Shown: positions 40,620 to 50,349, counted from the first letter of the stretch. The stretch is 64,000 bases of DNA from Arthrobacter sp. V1I9 (GCF_030817075.1 NZ_JAUSYU010000001.1:1798001-1862000); one strand, 5' to 3'. The notes: a model not told the origin generated them from the sequence alone. Numbers and translations are program-made.

Positions 40620-41569
40620 CCCCGGCTGCGGTCGTCCTGGTCACCGGACCTGAAGAATACCTCGGCATCAGGGCCATGGACCGTGTCCGCGCAGAGGTAC
40701 GGGCAGCCGCCCCGGACGTTGAGGTCAGCCGCATCAACGCCGCGGCCTACGAGGCGGGGACCCTGCTTATGCAGGTCAGCCCGTCCCTTTTCGGCGAAAG
40801 CAAGCTCATCGAAGTCGAGGCTGTTGAATCGATGAACGACGCTTTCCTCGCCGACGCCCTTGCCTACCTCGGCCATCCGGAGTCCGACGCTGTCCTGGTG
40901 CTGCGGCACGGCGGGGGAGTGCGTGGCAAGAAGTTGCTCGATGCGATCAAAAAGGCCGGCTGGCCGGTGGTGGACTGCCAGCCGCTCAAAAAGGACGCGG
41001 ACAAGGTGGCGTTTGTCGCCGCCGAGTTCAAAGCTGCCGGGCGGAGGATCGAGCAGGACGCCGTGCAGGCGCTGGTCAATGCCGTTGGAGCGAACCTTTC
41101 AGAGCTGGCGGCGGCATGCAGCCAGCTGATCGCGGACGCCGGCACGACGGTGACCACCGACATCGTTGACCGCTACTACGGCGGACGGATCGAGGCCACG
41201 GCCTTCAAGGTGGCCGACGCCGCCATGGCAGGAAACGGCCCGCTCGCGCTGTCCACTCTGCGCCATGCCCTCGCCACAGGAGCTGATCCCGTTCCGCTCG
41301 TAGCCGCGCTGGCGGCCAAGCTGCGGACCGTGGCCCGGGTGGCCGGCGCTTCGGGTTCTTCAGCCCAGATAGCCGCTGACCTTGGGATGCAGCCTTGGCT
41401 CGTTGAACAGGCTCAGCGGGACGTCCGGCGCTGGACGCCGGACGGCTTGGTCCGCTCCATCCAGGCAACCGCGGAGGCTGACGCCCAGGTCAAGGGCCTG
41501 TCCCGCGATCCTGTCTACGCCGTGGAACACGCGGTTACGGTGATCGCGATGTCCGTCCAGGGCAGGTAA
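40553..41569 (+). CDS. holA: DNA polymerase III delta subunit
   Basis: Clamp-loader subunit that opens the beta clamp; 338 aa. Signs are VVLVTGPEEYLGIRAMDRV at the N-terminus, LIEVEAVESMNDAFL, VLRHGGGVRGKKLLDAI, the helical NAVGANLSELAAACSQLI lid region, and LGMQPWLVEQAQRDVRRW in the collar domain. The ATG at 40553 has GGAAGG ten bases upstream and lies inside the end of comEC. The comEA-comEC-holA order is conserved in many Gram-positive genomes. Confidence 0.93.
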   Translation: MAAAQKRATRSPASNGPTWRDVTPAAVVLVTGPEEYLGIRAMDRVRAEVRAAAPDVEVSRINAAAYEAGTLLMQVSPSLFGESKLIEVEAVESMNDAFLADALAYLGHPESDAVLVLRHGGGVRGKKLLDAIKKAGWPVVDCQPLKKDADKVAFVAAEFKAAGRRIEQDAVQALVNAVGANLSELAAACSQLIADAGTTVTTDIVDRYYGGRIEATAFKVADAAMAGNGPLALSTLRHALATGADPVPLVAALAAKLRTVARVAGASGSSAQIAADLGMQPWLVEQAQRDVRRWTPDGLVRSIQATAEADAQVKGLSRDPVYAVEHAVTVIAMSVQGR

Positions 41570-41640
41570 TCCGCGCCCGCGCCAGGCAGGCACCCGAACA
41601 AGCGGCGTAACCGGAAACCGCACCCCGGTGGTTAAAGATG

Positions 41641-41670
41641 TGTGGCCGGTACCAACCGGTACCGGCCACA
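41641..41670. terminator. Bidirectional hairpin between holA and rpsT
   Basis: TGTGGCCGGTACC (41641-41653) and GGTACCGGCCACA (41658-41670) form a perfect 13-bp stem with a 4-nt loop, between the convergent holA and rpsT genes. Neither side has a clear U tract. Confidence 0.75.
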
Positions 41671-41696
41671 ACCATCAGTTCGAGGAACTGGAAACC

Positions 41697-41957
41697 TTAC
41701 AGTGCGTTGACCTTCTTGGAGATCGCCGACTTGCGGTTAGCTGCGTTGTTCTTGTGCAGAACACCCTTGCTGACAGCCTTGTCCAGCTTGCGGCTGGCAG
41801 CAACCAGGGCAGCAGCAGCTGCATCCTTGTCCGTGGACTCAACGGCGGTGTTGACGGCGCGGATGGCCGTCTTCAGCTCGGACTTGACTGCGTTGTTGCG
41901 CAGGCGTGCCTTCTCGTTGGTGAGGATGCGCTTCTTCTGGGACTTGATATTCGCCAC
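41697..41957 (-). CDS. rpsT: 30S ribosomal protein S20
   Basis: An 86-aa basic helical protein that binds the 5' domain of 16S rRNA. It starts [21 protein letters not shown], the conserved S20 N-terminus, and ends [17 protein letters not shown] ([21 protein letters not shown]). The ATG is preceded on the minus strand by AAAGAGAG. It is transcribed alone, against holA. Confidence 0.97.
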   Translation of the reverse strand: MANIKSQKKRILTNEKARLRNNAVKSELKTAIRAVNTAVESTDKDAAAAALVAASRKLDKAVSKGVLHKNNAANRKSAISKKVNAL

Positions 41958-42126
41958 GTGTGAACTCTCTTTTTAATGCGGAAATGGTCTAGAGGGCTTT
42001 CAGATTGGCCATTGACTGAGCGGCGTGGGGATACCTATGGCGGCCAACCATCAGTGGCCGTCGACCTGCACGGACACACAGCTATAAAGAATAGCAGGTC
42101 AGGCGCAGGGCTGGCCATTTGGGCAG

Positions 42127-42663
42127 CTAACTCCAGCCGTGTCGCCGGCGCAGCCCATCAGCCACCCGTTCAAACCGTTCACGGTCCAGCACGGCGCCTT
42201 CCCGCCGGATGCCGTCCGGCCGAAGCTGAACAATTCGGTCCAGCCGGGCTTCGCTGGGCCGGCCCTTCCGGTCCCATCCGCCGGTGCCGATGTCCACATA
42301 GTCTGCTGATGCTCCCAAACCGGGCGTCCGGTCCTTACTGGTGAGCATCAGCCCAAGAAGGTACCCGCCGCTTTGGCCCACCAACAGCACCGGACGGTCC
42401 TTTCCGCGTGTGTGGTCCTCCTCGTAGGGGACCCAGGCCCACACCACCTCACCCGGATCCGGCTCGCCGTCCCGCTGCGGTGCGTAACGAATGGCGAACT
42501 GGCGTTGAAAGTCGCCGGGGTACTGTCCGGTCCCCTGACTGGCGGCGGAGGGTGCGCGGCGCGCTGGGCCGGGGGTGCCGGCCGGTGTGCTCCTGCCCGG
42601 CTTCTGCAGCACGCGAAGGCCGGCTTTGACGGCGTTTGCCAGAAATCGGAAGTTGATAGCCAT
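42127..42663 (-). CDS. PemK/MazF-like family protein
   Basis: A 178-aa protein. After a basic and Pro/Ala-rich N-terminus of about 60 residues the MazF/PemK-like fold is visible: GEVVWAWVPYEEDHTRGKDRPVLLVG matches the G-x-V-W-W-x(n)-G-K-x-RP-x-LV core of these RNases. It continues with YVDIGTGGWDRKGRPSEARLDRIVQL, corresponding to the W-x(4-6)-S-x(3)-D segment. No antitoxin-sized gene overlaps or neighbours it, unlike true toxin-antitoxin pairs. Fold assignment is good. Toxin activity is doubtful, and a housekeeping role near rpsT and lepA is equally possible. Confidence 0.75.
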   Translation of the reverse strand: MAINFRFLANAVKAGLRVLQKPGRSTPAGTPGPARRAPSAASQGTGQYPGDFQRQFAIRYAPQRDGEPDPGEVVWAWVPYEEDHTRGKDRPVLLVGQSGGYLLGLMLTSKDRTPGLGASADYVDIGTGGWDRKGRPSEARLDRIVQLRPDGIRREGAVLDRERFERVADGLRRRHGWS

Positions 42664-42837
42664 CCAGCAACCCTAGCGTCGGCTTCCATCGCAGGCATGG
42701 AACATCAAAGGGCGCGTAATGCAGTGCCACCTGCCCGGACGTGGGACACTTGAGGTTCCAGATGTGCGGCGCGTCCGCAGGGTGCCCTTCGTGCGTCCTG
42801 GCGGCGCCCGCGTGAATGCCAACAGTAAGGACCCTGC

Positions 42838-44691
42838 GTGTCTCCCATGGCCCGCACCGCCCCGGTGCCCGCCGCGACAGATCCGGCCATCATTCGGAAC
42901 TTCTGCATCATCGCGCACATTGACCACGGCAAGTCCACCCTGGCCGACCGCATGCTGCAGTTCACCGGCGTCGTGCAGTCCCGCGACATGAAGGCCCAGT
43001 ACCTGGATCGCATGGACATCGAGCGTGAGCGCGGCATCACCATCAAGTCCCAGGCTGTCCGCATGCCGTGGGAACTCGAGGGCACCAGCTACGCGCTGAA
43101 CATGATCGACACCCCTGGCCACGTGGACTTCACCTACGAGGTTTCCCGCTCCCTGGCGGCCTGCGAAGGAGCCATCCTCCTGGTCGACGCAGCGCAGGGT
43201 ATTGAGGCCCAGACCCTCGCCAACCTGTACCTGGCCATGGAAAACAACCTCACGATCATCCCGGTCCTGAACAAGATCGACCTCCCGGCTGCCCAGCCCG
43301 AGAAGTATGCGGCGGAACTGGCCAGCCTCATCGGCGGGGACCCGGAGGACGTCCTGCGTGTTTCGGGCAAGACCGGAATGGGCGTTGAAGCGCTGCTCGA
43401 CAAGATCGTCCGCGACCTGCCGGCGCCGGAGGGTGATGCGAATGCGCCCGCCCGCGCCATGATCTTCGACTCTGTGTATGACACCTACCGCGGTGTGGTC
43501 ACCTACGTCCGCGTAGTGGATGGGATGCTGCATCCCCGCGAACGCATCCAGATGATGTCCACCCGGGCCACCCACGAACTCCTCGAGATCGGGGTCAGCT
43601 CCCCCGAACCCACCCCTTCCAAGGGCCTGGGCGTCGGCGAAGTGGGCTACCTCATCACGGGTGTGAAGGATGTCCGCCTGTCCAAGGTGGGCGACACCGT
43701 CACCAACCTCGCCAAGCCGGCCGCCGATTCGCTTCCCGGCTACGCCGATGCCAAGCCGATGGTCTTCTCCGGCCTGTATCCGTTGGACGGCACGGACTAT
43801 CCCGTGCTGCGCGATGCACTGGAAAAGCTGATGCTCAACGATGCTGCCCTGGTGTACGAGCCGGAAACTTCCGCGGCGTTGGGCTTCGGATTCCGCGTAG
43901 GCTTCCTCGGACTGCTGCACCTGGAAATCACCCGCGAGCGCCTCGAACGCGAGTACAACCTGGACCTGATCTCCACCGCCCCCAACGTGGAGTACGAGGT
44001 AACGCTGGAGGACAAAAAGGTGGTCCACGTGACCAACCCCAGCGAATACCCCTCCGGCAAAATCTCCGAGGTCCGTGAACCGATGGTGTCTGCCACCATC
44101 CTGGCCCCCAACGAATTCGTCGGCGCCATCATGGAACTGTGCCAGAGCCGACGCGGCGTTATGGGCGGCATGGACTACCTGTCCGAGGACAGGGTGGAAA
44201 TCCGGTACCGCCTGCCGCTGGCCGAGATCGTGTTCGACTTTTTCGACATCCTCAAGTCCAAGACCCGTGGCTACGGTTCCCTGGACTGGAAGGCCGACGG
44301 CGAGCAGGTGGCCGATCTGGTGAAGGTGGATATTATGCTCCAGGGCGAGCAGGTGGATGCCTTTTCCGCCATCACACACCGCGACAAGGCTTACTCCTAC
44401 GGGGTCATGATGACCACCAAGCTGCGCGAGCTCATTCCACGCCAGCAGTTCGAGGTGCCCATCCAGGCCGCTATTGGCTCCAGGATCATCGCCCGGGAAA
44501 GCATCCGCGCCATCCGCAAGGACGTCCTGGCCAAGTGCTACGGCGGCGACATCTCCCGTAAGCGCAAGTTGCTGGAGAAACAGAAGGAAGGCAAGAAGCG
44601 CATGAAGATGGTGGGCCGCGTCGAGGTCCCCCAGGAAGCCTTCATCGCCGCCCTCACCACCGACGAGTCCAAGGACAAGGCCAAGAAGTAG
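42838..44691 (+). CDS. lepA: Elongation factor 4 (LepA GTPase)
   Basis: A translational GTPase that can back-translocate ribosomes and aids initiation or assembly; 617 aa. G1 is [13 protein letters not shown] near residue 27, G2 is [10 protein letters not shown]3 is DTPGHVDF and G4 is NKIDLP. The LepA-specific C-terminal domain has [35 protein letters not shown]. The GTG at 42838 follows AAGGACC; the ATG three codons later is an alternative. Confidence 0.96.
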   Translation: MSPMARTAPVPAATDPAIIRNFCIIAHIDHGKSTLADRMLQFTGVVQSRDMKAQYLDRMDIERERGITIKSQAVRMPWELEGTSYALNMIDTPGHVDFTYEVSRSLAACEGAILLVDAAQGIEAQTLANLYLAMENNLTIIPVLNKIDLPAAQPEKYAAELASLIGGDPEDVLRVSGKTGMGVEALLDKIVRDLPAPEGDANAPARAMIFDSVYDTYRGVVTYVRVVDGMLHPRERIQMMSTRATHELLEIGVSSPEPTPSKGLGVGEVGYLITGVKDVRLSKVGDTVTNLAKPAADSLPGYADAKPMVFSGLYPLDGTDYPVLRDALEKLMLNDAALVYEPETSAALGFGFRVGFLGLLHLEITRERLEREYNLDLISTAPNVEYEVTLEDKKVVHVTNPSEYPSGKISEVREPMVSATILAPNEFVGAIMELCQSRRGVMGGMDYLSEDRVEIRYRLPLAEIVFDFFDILKSKTRGYGSLDWKADGEQVADLVKVDIMLQGEQVDAFSAITHRDKAYSYGVMMTTKLRELIPRQQFEVPIQAAIGSRIIARESIRAIRKDVLAKCYGGDISRKRKLLEKQKEGKKRMKMVGRVEVPQEAFIAALTTDESKDKAKK

Positions 44692-44727
44692 TGAACAACG
44701 CGTCCGGCAACACCGGGGGCCCTTGCA

Positions 44728-45957
44728 ATGCCTAGCACTCTTCCCCTCGGCGACCCGGCGCCGTCGGACGGTCTGCTGCCTGCCCAGGCAGTGGACGGTT
44801 CGGTGGACCGGGCGTTCGGACTGTATGTGCACATTCCGTTCTGCGCGGTGCGCTGCGGCTACTGCGACTTCAACACCTACACCGCAACGGAGCTCGGCGG
44901 CGGCGCCTCCCAGGACGCGTATGCCGGCACGGCTGCCGCGGAGGTATCGATGGCGGCCCGAGTGCTGGCCGAATCCGGCCTTCCCGCCCGGAAGCTGAGC
45001 ACAGTGTTCTTCGGCGGCGGCACACCCACCCTGCTTCCCGCGGAAGATCTCGCACTGATCCTCCGGAGGGCCATCGAGCAATGGGGAATTGACGACGGCG
45101 CTGAGGTCACCACGGAGGCCAACCCCGATTCCGTAACGCCGGAATCCCTCGCCATCCTCAAGGACGCCGGCTTCACCCGGGTCTCCTTTGGCATGCAGTC
45201 CGCCGTCCCGCACGTCCTCAAGGTGCTTGACCGTACCCACACGCCCAGTCGGGTCCCGCAAGTGGTTCAATGGGCACGCGAGGCCGGCCTCGCAGTCAGC
45301 CTGGACCTGATCTACGGAACACCGGGGGAATCCCTCGCCGACTGGCGGTGCTCGTTGGAGACCGCCCTGTCCTACGAGCCTGACCACATCAGCGCGTACG
45401 CTCTGATCGTGGAGGACGGCACGAAGCTCGCCGCCCAGATCCGCCGTGGTGAGGTCCCCGGAATCGACGACGACGACCACGCCGACAAGTATGAGCTTGC
45501 CGACCAGTTGATCACCGAGGCAGGCCTCGGCTGGTACGAGGTCAGCAACTGGTCGCGCACCCCGGAGCAGGCGTGCCGCCACAACCTTGCCTACTGGCGC
45601 GGCGATGACTGGTGGGGTATCGGCCCGGGCGCGCATTCGCATGTGGGGGGAGTCCGCTGGTGGAACGTCAAACACCCCACGGCCTATGCCGGCCGCCTGG
45701 CGCAGGGACTGTCGCCCGCTGCCGGGAGGGAAACGCTGGATCCGGAAACCCGGAACGTGGAGCGGGTAATGCTCGAGGCGCGGCTGCAGTCCGGCCTGGA
45801 GGTTTCTGCCCTTGGCGCTGAAGGGCGACACCAGGTCGCAAGCCTGATCGCGGACGGACTGGTGGAACCGCACGCCGCTTTCTGGGGGCGGCTCGTCCTC
45901 ACCCTCAAAGGCAGGCTCCTGGCGGATGCTGTTGTCCGCCGCGTACTTCCCGCTTAG
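44728..45957 (+). CDS. hemW: Radical SAM heme chaperone HemW
   Basis: A radical SAM protein of 409 aa. The [4Fe-4S] motif is CAVRCGYCDFNTY near residue 36, followed by FFGGGTPTLLPAEDL. HNLAYWRGDDWWGIGPGAHS is the HemW/HemN conserved region. The protein lacks the extra N-terminal features and additional cysteine of the oxygen-independent coproporphyrinogen oxidase HemN, so HemW, which binds heme and hands it to apoproteins, is the better name. It follows lepA by 36 nt, a common pairing. Confidence 0.9.
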   Translation: MPSTLPLGDPAPSDGLLPAQAVDGSVDRAFGLYVHIPFCAVRCGYCDFNTYTATELGGGASQDAYAGTAAAEVSMAARVLAESGLPARKLSTVFFGGGTPTLLPAEDLALILRRAIEQWGIDDGAEVTTEANPDSVTPESLAILKDAGFTRVSFGMQSAVPHVLKVLDRTHTPSRVPQVVQWAREAGLAVSLDLIYGTPGESLADWRCSLETALSYEPDHISAYALIVEDGTKLAAQIRRGEVPGIDDDDHADKYELADQLITEAGLGWYEVSNWSRTPEQACRHNLAYWRGDDWWGIGPGAHSHVGGVRWWNVKHPTAYAGRLAQGLSPAAGRETLDPETRNVERVMLEARLQSGLEVSALGAEGRHQVASLIADGLVEPHAAFWGRLVLTLKGRLLADAVVRRVLPA

Positions 45958-45959
45958 AT

Positions 45960-46463
45960 TTACGGGGAGCCGCCGAGGGGGGTGGTGGTCCTGGTGGAGC
46001 TGTCCCAGAGGCGGGCCTCGATGCATTGCCCTTCTGTCCGCCCATCCAAGGCATCCATGGCGGGGCCCAGCAGGTTACCGGGGATCCGGCGCGCGAGGGT
46101 GACGTGTGGCGTCCAGGCGTCCGGCAGGGTGTTTTCATAGGCGCCGGCACACCGCTGATGCAGCTGCGCGTGCAGTTCGAGCAAACCCGCCGCCGGCACA
46201 ACCAGGCGGGCCAGCACGTACTTGCCGGGACCCGCGGGGAAGACCACCAGGCCGGAAAACTTGATGTCGAGCGGAAGCCCACCCCACAGATCCTGCACGG
46301 ACCCGACGTCCAGAGCGGTGCCGGCGGCCAGCGTAATGTGCGGCCTGTTGCTCGGTGAGGTGTGCGCGGCAAGGCTCGGCAGCCCGGCTTCCGCGAGCCG
46401 GGCCCAGTCCGTTCTGATTGAAGAATCGATGGATTCTCCGAAGGTCAACTCGACGCTGCGCAT
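45960..46463 (-). CDS. 2'-5' RNA ligase / cyclic phosphodiesterase family protein
   Basis: A 167-aa member of the 2H phosphoesterase superfamily. Both H-x-T catalytic motifs are present: RPHITLAAG near residue 41 and TPHVTLARR near residue 120. Such proteins hydrolyse or ligate 2',5'-linked or cyclic RNA phosphates, but the natural substrate is usually unknown. It converges on hemW with a 2-nt gap and no terminator between them. Start at ATG 46463. Confidence 0.82.
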   Translation of the reverse strand: MRSVELTFGESIDSSIRTDWARLAEAGLPSLAAHTSPSNRPHITLAAGTALDVGSVQDLWGGLPLDIKFSGLVVFPAGPGKYVLARLVVPAAGLLELHAQLHQRCAGAYENTLPDAWTPHVTLARRIPGNLLGPAMDALDGRTEGQCIEARLWDSSTRTTTPLGGSP

Positions 46464-46523
46464 GCACCCATCATGCCGGACGCTGGCGTCAGGTTCTTCC
46501 GGAAGGCCCGAAGCCTCCCTGCG

Positions 46524-46940
46524 CTACTTGATCCAGCGCAGGTTGTACGGGTAACGGTGCGGTTGGCCCTTGTTGACGTGGATGCCGGCGGCCACCGAGA
46601 AGCATGTCAGGCCGATCCAGATCAGTGTGGCGATGACGGCAAAGACGTTGCCGATCACAGGCACGAAGACCAGGATGTTGGCAACCACTGCCGCGATGGT
46701 GGGCGGCAGGCTGAAGTTCAGCGCTTCCTTTGACTCCTGCGCCGTAAACGGGCCGCGGTCACGGAAGATCAGGTAGATCAGCAGCGAAGGAACGCAACCC
46801 AAAATGCCGCCGAAGTGGGCCAGCGTAGCCCACTGCCGGTCTTCGCTTGCCGTCAGGGGCAGCGCATTCGCCGGAACGCCGTGGTACTCCGAACCGCCCT
46901 GGCCCTGGCTGTCCCTGTGATCACGCGCGTTTTCTGCCAC
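46524..46940 (-). CDS. DUF4870 family small membrane protein
   Basis: A 138-aa protein from the GTG at 46940, which has AAGGAA upstream on the minus strand; the longer frame back to 47027 lacks support. After a polar N-terminus the DUF4870 core begins SEDRQWATLAHFGGIL, with three or four hydrophobic segments (VPSLLIYLIF, PPTIAAVVANILVFVPVIG, VFAVIATLIWIGLTCFSVAA). FTAQESKEALNFSL between them is the family's conserved polar loop. The function is unknown; it probably lies in the inner membrane. Confidence 0.8.
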   Translation of the reverse strand: MAENARDHRDSQGQGGSEYHGVPANALPLTASEDRQWATLAHFGGILGCVPSLLIYLIFRDRGPFTAQESKEALNFSLPPTIAAVVANILVFVPVIGNVFAVIATLIWIGLTCFSVAAGIHVNKGQPHRYPYNLRWIK

Positions 46941-47096
46941 AGTCTGTTCCTTCTGAAGTGCAATGGTGCTGACTAGGAGTGCCATGTCTGCTGCGGGGTC
47001 CTGCCATCGCAGACACCGCTGTACCAAGAATACTGGGTGCAGCGGTATTAGCTGACCTCACCCACCGGCGGGAGCGCTAATCCGGCCCGCCCAATG

Positions 47097-47951
47097 CTAG
47101 GGGACTGTGAGGAAATCAATGACTTCTTCCACCCTGCCCAGCAGGGACGCTTCCAGGTCGGCGTAACTGCGGACGGCTCCCAGCAGCTTCTGCCACCCCA
47201 GGCCGATGTCCTCTTTCGTCTCGTGCGGCCAGCCAAAGGCGGCGAGGACGCCGGTCTTCCAGTCCTGGCCGCGCGGCACTACCGGCCACTTCTCGATGCC
47301 AAGGACAGCAGGGCGGATGGCCTGCCACACGTCAACGTAGGGGTGTCCGACGATCAGCACATTCCCCGCAGCGCCGGGAGAGGCCATTACCGATCCGGCG
47401 ATGCGGGACTCCTTTGAGTCGGGTACCAGGTGGTCCACAAGCACTCCCAGGCGCCTGCCCGGCCCCGGCCTGAAATCGGCCACGGCGGCAGCGAGGTCAT
47501 CAATGCCGTGGAGCGGTTCTACGACGATGCCCTCCACCCGGAGGTCATCGCCCCACACCTTCTCGACAAGTTCGGCGTCGTGTTTTCCCTCTACCCAGAT
47601 GCGGCTCGCCTTGGCAACCTGTGCTCGCTGCCCTGCCACACGGACAGAACCCGACGCCGTCCTGCCGCCTGCGGTGCCCGGCCCCGCCGGCAGCCGCGGG
47701 GCCGGGGGCATCAGGCGGATTGCCTGGCCTTCAAGGAGGAACCCGAATCCCAGCCGGAAGGACCTGGACTTGCCGCGGCGGTCTTCCAGTGCCACCACGT
47801 GCATTCCTCCCGACTTCTCCACCCGGGTTACCGCGCCAACCCACCCGGACTGGACGTCTTCCAGCACCATGCCACGCTCCACGGGCACCTCGGGCAGTTG
47901 CGCCCTGGCAGGTGCGGACAGGTCCTGGGCTCCCCAGTTCTGGTAATGCAT
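47097..47951 (-). CDS. DUF3097 protein with a TOPRIM-like region
   Basis: A 284-aa soluble protein found across actinobacteria next to hrcA. The N-terminal half has VERGMVLEDVQSGWVGAVTRVEK, a small beta domain. The C-terminal half contains IWVEGKHDAELVEKVWGDDLRVEGIVVEPLHG and LGVLVDHLVPDSKE, which resemble the acidic E and D-x-D-like steps of a TOPRIM fold. The ATG at 47951 begins MHYQNWGAQDL, the typical family start; upstream in-frame codons overlap the hrcA control region. The function is unknown. Confidence 0.8.
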   Translation of the reverse strand: MHYQNWGAQDLSAPARAQLPEVPVERGMVLEDVQSGWVGAVTRVEKSGGMHVVALEDRRGKSRSFRLGFGFLLEGQAIRLMPPAPRLPAGPGTAGGRTASGSVRVAGQRAQVAKASRIWVEGKHDAELVEKVWGDDLRVEGIVVEPLHGIDDLAAAVADFRPGPGRRLGVLVDHLVPDSKESRIAGSVMASPGAAGNVLIVGHPYVDVWQAIRPAVLGIEKWPVVPRGQDWKTGVLAAFGWPHETKEDIGLGWQKLLGAVRSYADLEASLLGRVEEVIDFLTVP

Positions 47952-48027
47952 GGAATCACTCCGCCTCGTGCTGGTCCTGGCCCGGAATTTCGCCCGGAGC
48001 GGTACCAATGCTAACAACGAGGCGAGT

Positions 48028-48066
48028 CATAATAGACTGTTAGCACTTAGGCATGTCGAGTGCTAA
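48028..48066 (+). promoter_or_regulatory. hrcA promoter with CIRCE operator
   Basis: TTAGCACTT (48040-48048), nine bases, then GAGTGCTAA (48058-48066) matches the CIRCE operator TTAGCACTC-N9-GAGTGCTAA with a single mismatch. CATAAT at 48028-48033 is a good -10, placing the transcription start on the operator, so bound HrcA would block the promoter. A separate TGCTAAC half-site occurs near 48009. Confidence 0.9.
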
Positions 48067-48126
48067 CCCCTGTAGACACACGGTGCGGGCGGAACGGCTG
48101 CCCTGAACCCTTGATGGAGGTGGAGT

Positions 48127-49140
48127 GTGAGCGAGCCGCGCAAACTGGAAGTACTGCGGGCGATCGTGGAGGACTACGTCCACTCCCGCGAGCCGGTGGG
48201 GTCCAAGGCCCTCGTGGAGCGTCACCATCTCGGCGTTTCCAGCGCCACCATTCGCAATGACATGGCCGCGCTTGAGGACGAAGGACTGATTACCGCCCCG
48301 CACACCAGCGCGGGCCGCATCCCCACGGACAAAGGCTACCGGCTCTTCGTCGACCAGATTTCCGCGGTGAAGCCGCTGTCCCAGGCGGAGCGGCGGGCCA
48401 TCCAGTCACTGCTGGAAGGCGCAGATGACCTCGACGACGTCCTGGAACGCACCGTCCGGCTGTTGTCCCAGCTGACAAACCAGGTGGCCGTCGTCCAGTA
48501 TCCGCACGTTAACCGAGCACTGGTCCGACACATCGAATTCGTTCTCCTTGCCCCTCGGAAGGTGTTGGTGGTGCTGATTGCCAACAGCGGCAAGGTTGAA
48601 CAGCGGGTCATCGACGTCGGGCAGGACCTGGCTGACGACGCGATCGCTGCGCTGCGCGGCCAATTCCTTGGATCCCTCGCCGGCACTCCCTTGGCCCAGC
48701 TTGGGCAGTCACTGCCCGCAGTGGTGTCCGGCGTAGCCCCCGGGCAGCGGCAGGCAGCCCAGGCGCTGGCGCACGGGCTGGAGGGCCTGGCCCACAGCAG
48801 CCGGGAAGACCGGATGGTGATGGCCGGCACGGCCAACCTGGCCCGTTCCAACGTTGACTTTCCGCTAAGCATCGGGCCGGTGCTGGAGGCGCTCGAGGAG
48901 CAGGTGGTGATGCTCCGCCTGCTAAGCGAGATGGCACAGGACCACCGCGGAGTGGCCGTGAGCATCGGCCGCGAAAACCCATACGACGGCCTGGCGGAGG
49001 CTTCCGTCGTCGCAACGGGCTATGGCCCGGACAGCGTCGCCAAGATTGGCGTGCTGGGTCCCACCAGAATGGACTACCCCACCACCATGGCGGCAGTCAG
49101 GGCTGTGGCCCGTTACCTGTCACGGATTCTGGGACCCTGA
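48127..49140 (+). CDS. hrcA: Heat-inducible transcription repressor HrcA
   Basis: A 337-aa repressor that binds CIRCE and is released when GroEL is occupied by unfolded protein. The winged helix is at the N-terminus ([25 protein letters not shown], then [19 protein letters not shown]). [20 protein letters not shown] follows, and the GAF-like domain ends with [17 protein letters not shown]. The GTG start follows GGAGGTGGAGT. The CIRCE site just upstream shows autoregulation. It is in an operon with dnaJ and rsmE. Confidence 0.96.
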   Translation: MSEPRKLEVLRAIVEDYVHSREPVGSKALVERHHLGVSSATIRNDMAALEDEGLITAPHTSAGRIPTDKGYRLFVDQISAVKPLSQAERRAIQSLLEGADDLDDVLERTVRLLSQLTNQVAVVQYPHVNRALVRHIEFVLLAPRKVLVVLIANSGKVEQRVIDVGQDLADDAIAALRGQFLGSLAGTPLAQLGQSLPAVVSGVAPGQRQAAQALAHGLEGLAHSSREDRMVMAGTANLARSNVDFPLSIGPVLEALEEQVVMLRLLSEMAQDHRGVAVSIGRENPYDGLAEASVVATGYGPDSVAKIGVLGPTRMDYPTTMAAVRAVARYLSRILGP

Positions 49141-49219
49141 CCACAGTTCAGCGCCCCAGGGCGCACAGCAGTGTATGCAGTTCGACTGCAGGCAGAACAA
49201 CAAGGAAGAGATACTAACT

Positions 49220-50347
49220 TTGAGCAGCCACTACGAAGTCCTTGGAGTCGCACCGGATGCCACCGGGGAAGAGATCAAGAAGGCCTACCGAAAGCTGGCC
49301 CGGACCCTTCACCCGGACGTCAATCCCGGTGAGGATGTTGCGGACCGCTTCAAGGCAGTGACCCATGCCTATGAAGTCCTCTCGGATCCCCAGAAGCGGC
49401 GGGTCTATGACACCACCGGAAACGAAAACGGCACGGACAACGGATTCGGCGGGGGAGCGTACGCCGGGCAGGGCTTCGCCTTCCAGGACATCTTCGACAC
49501 CTTCTTTGGCGCGGGCGGCACTACCGGTCCTGCGTCGCGGGTCCGGCGCGGGCAGGATGCGCTCATCAGCGTCCGGATCGAGCTCCGCGACGCCGTGTTC
49601 GGAGTCAACAAGAAGCTCGAAGTGGACACGGCGGTGGTCTGCCCCACCTGTGAGGGCTCATGCTGCCAGCCCGGAACCCACCCCGAGCGCTGCGATATCT
49701 GCGGCGGCAGCGGCCAGGTCCAGAGGGCCGTGCGTTCAATCCTTGGCCAGGTCATGACTGCCGCTCCGTGCGGCACCTGCGAAGGTTTTGGAACCGTTAT
49801 CAAGGACCCGTGCAACGAGTGCAGCGGACAGGGCCGCATCCGCAGCCGCCGTTCCCTGACCATTAAGGTTCCTGCCGGCGTCGCCACCGGGACACGCATC
49901 CAGCTCTCGGGCCAGGGCGAAGCAGGTCCCGCCGGTGGCCCCGCCGGCGATCTCTACGTGGAGATCCGCGTCAACAACGACGCCACGTACGTCCGGGAAG
50001 GTGACGACCTGCACGCCACCCTCAACATCCCCATGACAGCAGCCGCCCTGGGCACCGACGTGACCCTCGAAACCTTCGACGGGGCCCAGGAGATCGATGT
50101 GAAGGCCGGCACGCAGTCCGGAGAGATCATCACCCTGCGCGGCCTGGGCGTCACCCACCTGCGCGGGTACGGCCGCGGTGACCTGAAGGTCCATCTCCAG
50201 GTCGAGACGCCCGCCAAGCTTGATGCGGCGCAGGAAGACCTGCTGCGCCAGCTCGCCAAACTCCGCGGCGAGCAGATCACGGAGGGAAAGCTTGCTGCCA
50301 GCGGCGGCATGTTTGCCAAGCTCCGGGACCGGCTCGGTAACCTGTAG
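49220..50347 (+). CDS. dnaJ: Chaperone DnaJ (DnaJ2)
   Basis: Co-chaperone that stimulates DnaK; 375 aa from TTG 49220, preceded by AAGGAAGAG. The J-domain begins SSHYEVLGVAPDATGEEIKKAYR and has the essential HPD (LHPDVNPG). A Gly-rich linker (GGGAYAGQGFAFQDIFDTFFG) precedes the zinc region: CPTCEGSC, CDICGGSG, CGTCEGFG and CNECSGQG. The first repeat ends in Cys rather than Gly, a small variation. The C-terminal substrate-binding domain is complete. Position after hrcA marks it as the CIRCE-controlled second DnaJ of actinobacteria. Confidence 0.94.
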   Translation: MSSHYEVLGVAPDATGEEIKKAYRKLARTLHPDVNPGEDVADRFKAVTHAYEVLSDPQKRRVYDTTGNENGTDNGFGGGAYAGQGFAFQDIFDTFFGAGGTTGPASRVRRGQDALISVRIELRDAVFGVNKKLEVDTAVVCPTCEGSCCQPGTHPERCDICGGSGQVQRAVRSILGQVMTAAPCGTCEGFGTVIKDPCNECSGQGRIRSRRSLTIKVPAGVATGTRIQLSGQGEAGPAGGPAGDLYVEIRVNNDATYVREGDDLHATLNIPMTAAALGTDVTLETFDGAQEIDVKAGTQSGEIITLRGLGVTHLRGYGRGDLKVHLQVETPAKLDAAQEDLLRQLAKLRGEQITEGKLAASGGMFAKLRDRLGNL

Positions 50348-50349
50348 CG

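Noticed and set aside
41958..42126. A defined rpsT promoter (TATTCT or TTTATA on the minus strand near 42083-42093)
   Set aside because: Both -10 candidates lack any acceptable -35 at 16-18 nt, so I could not choose between them.
42664..42837. An antitoxin gene for the PemK/MazF-like protein
   Set aside because: No frame with a start, ribosome site and plausible length is present on either side of the gene.
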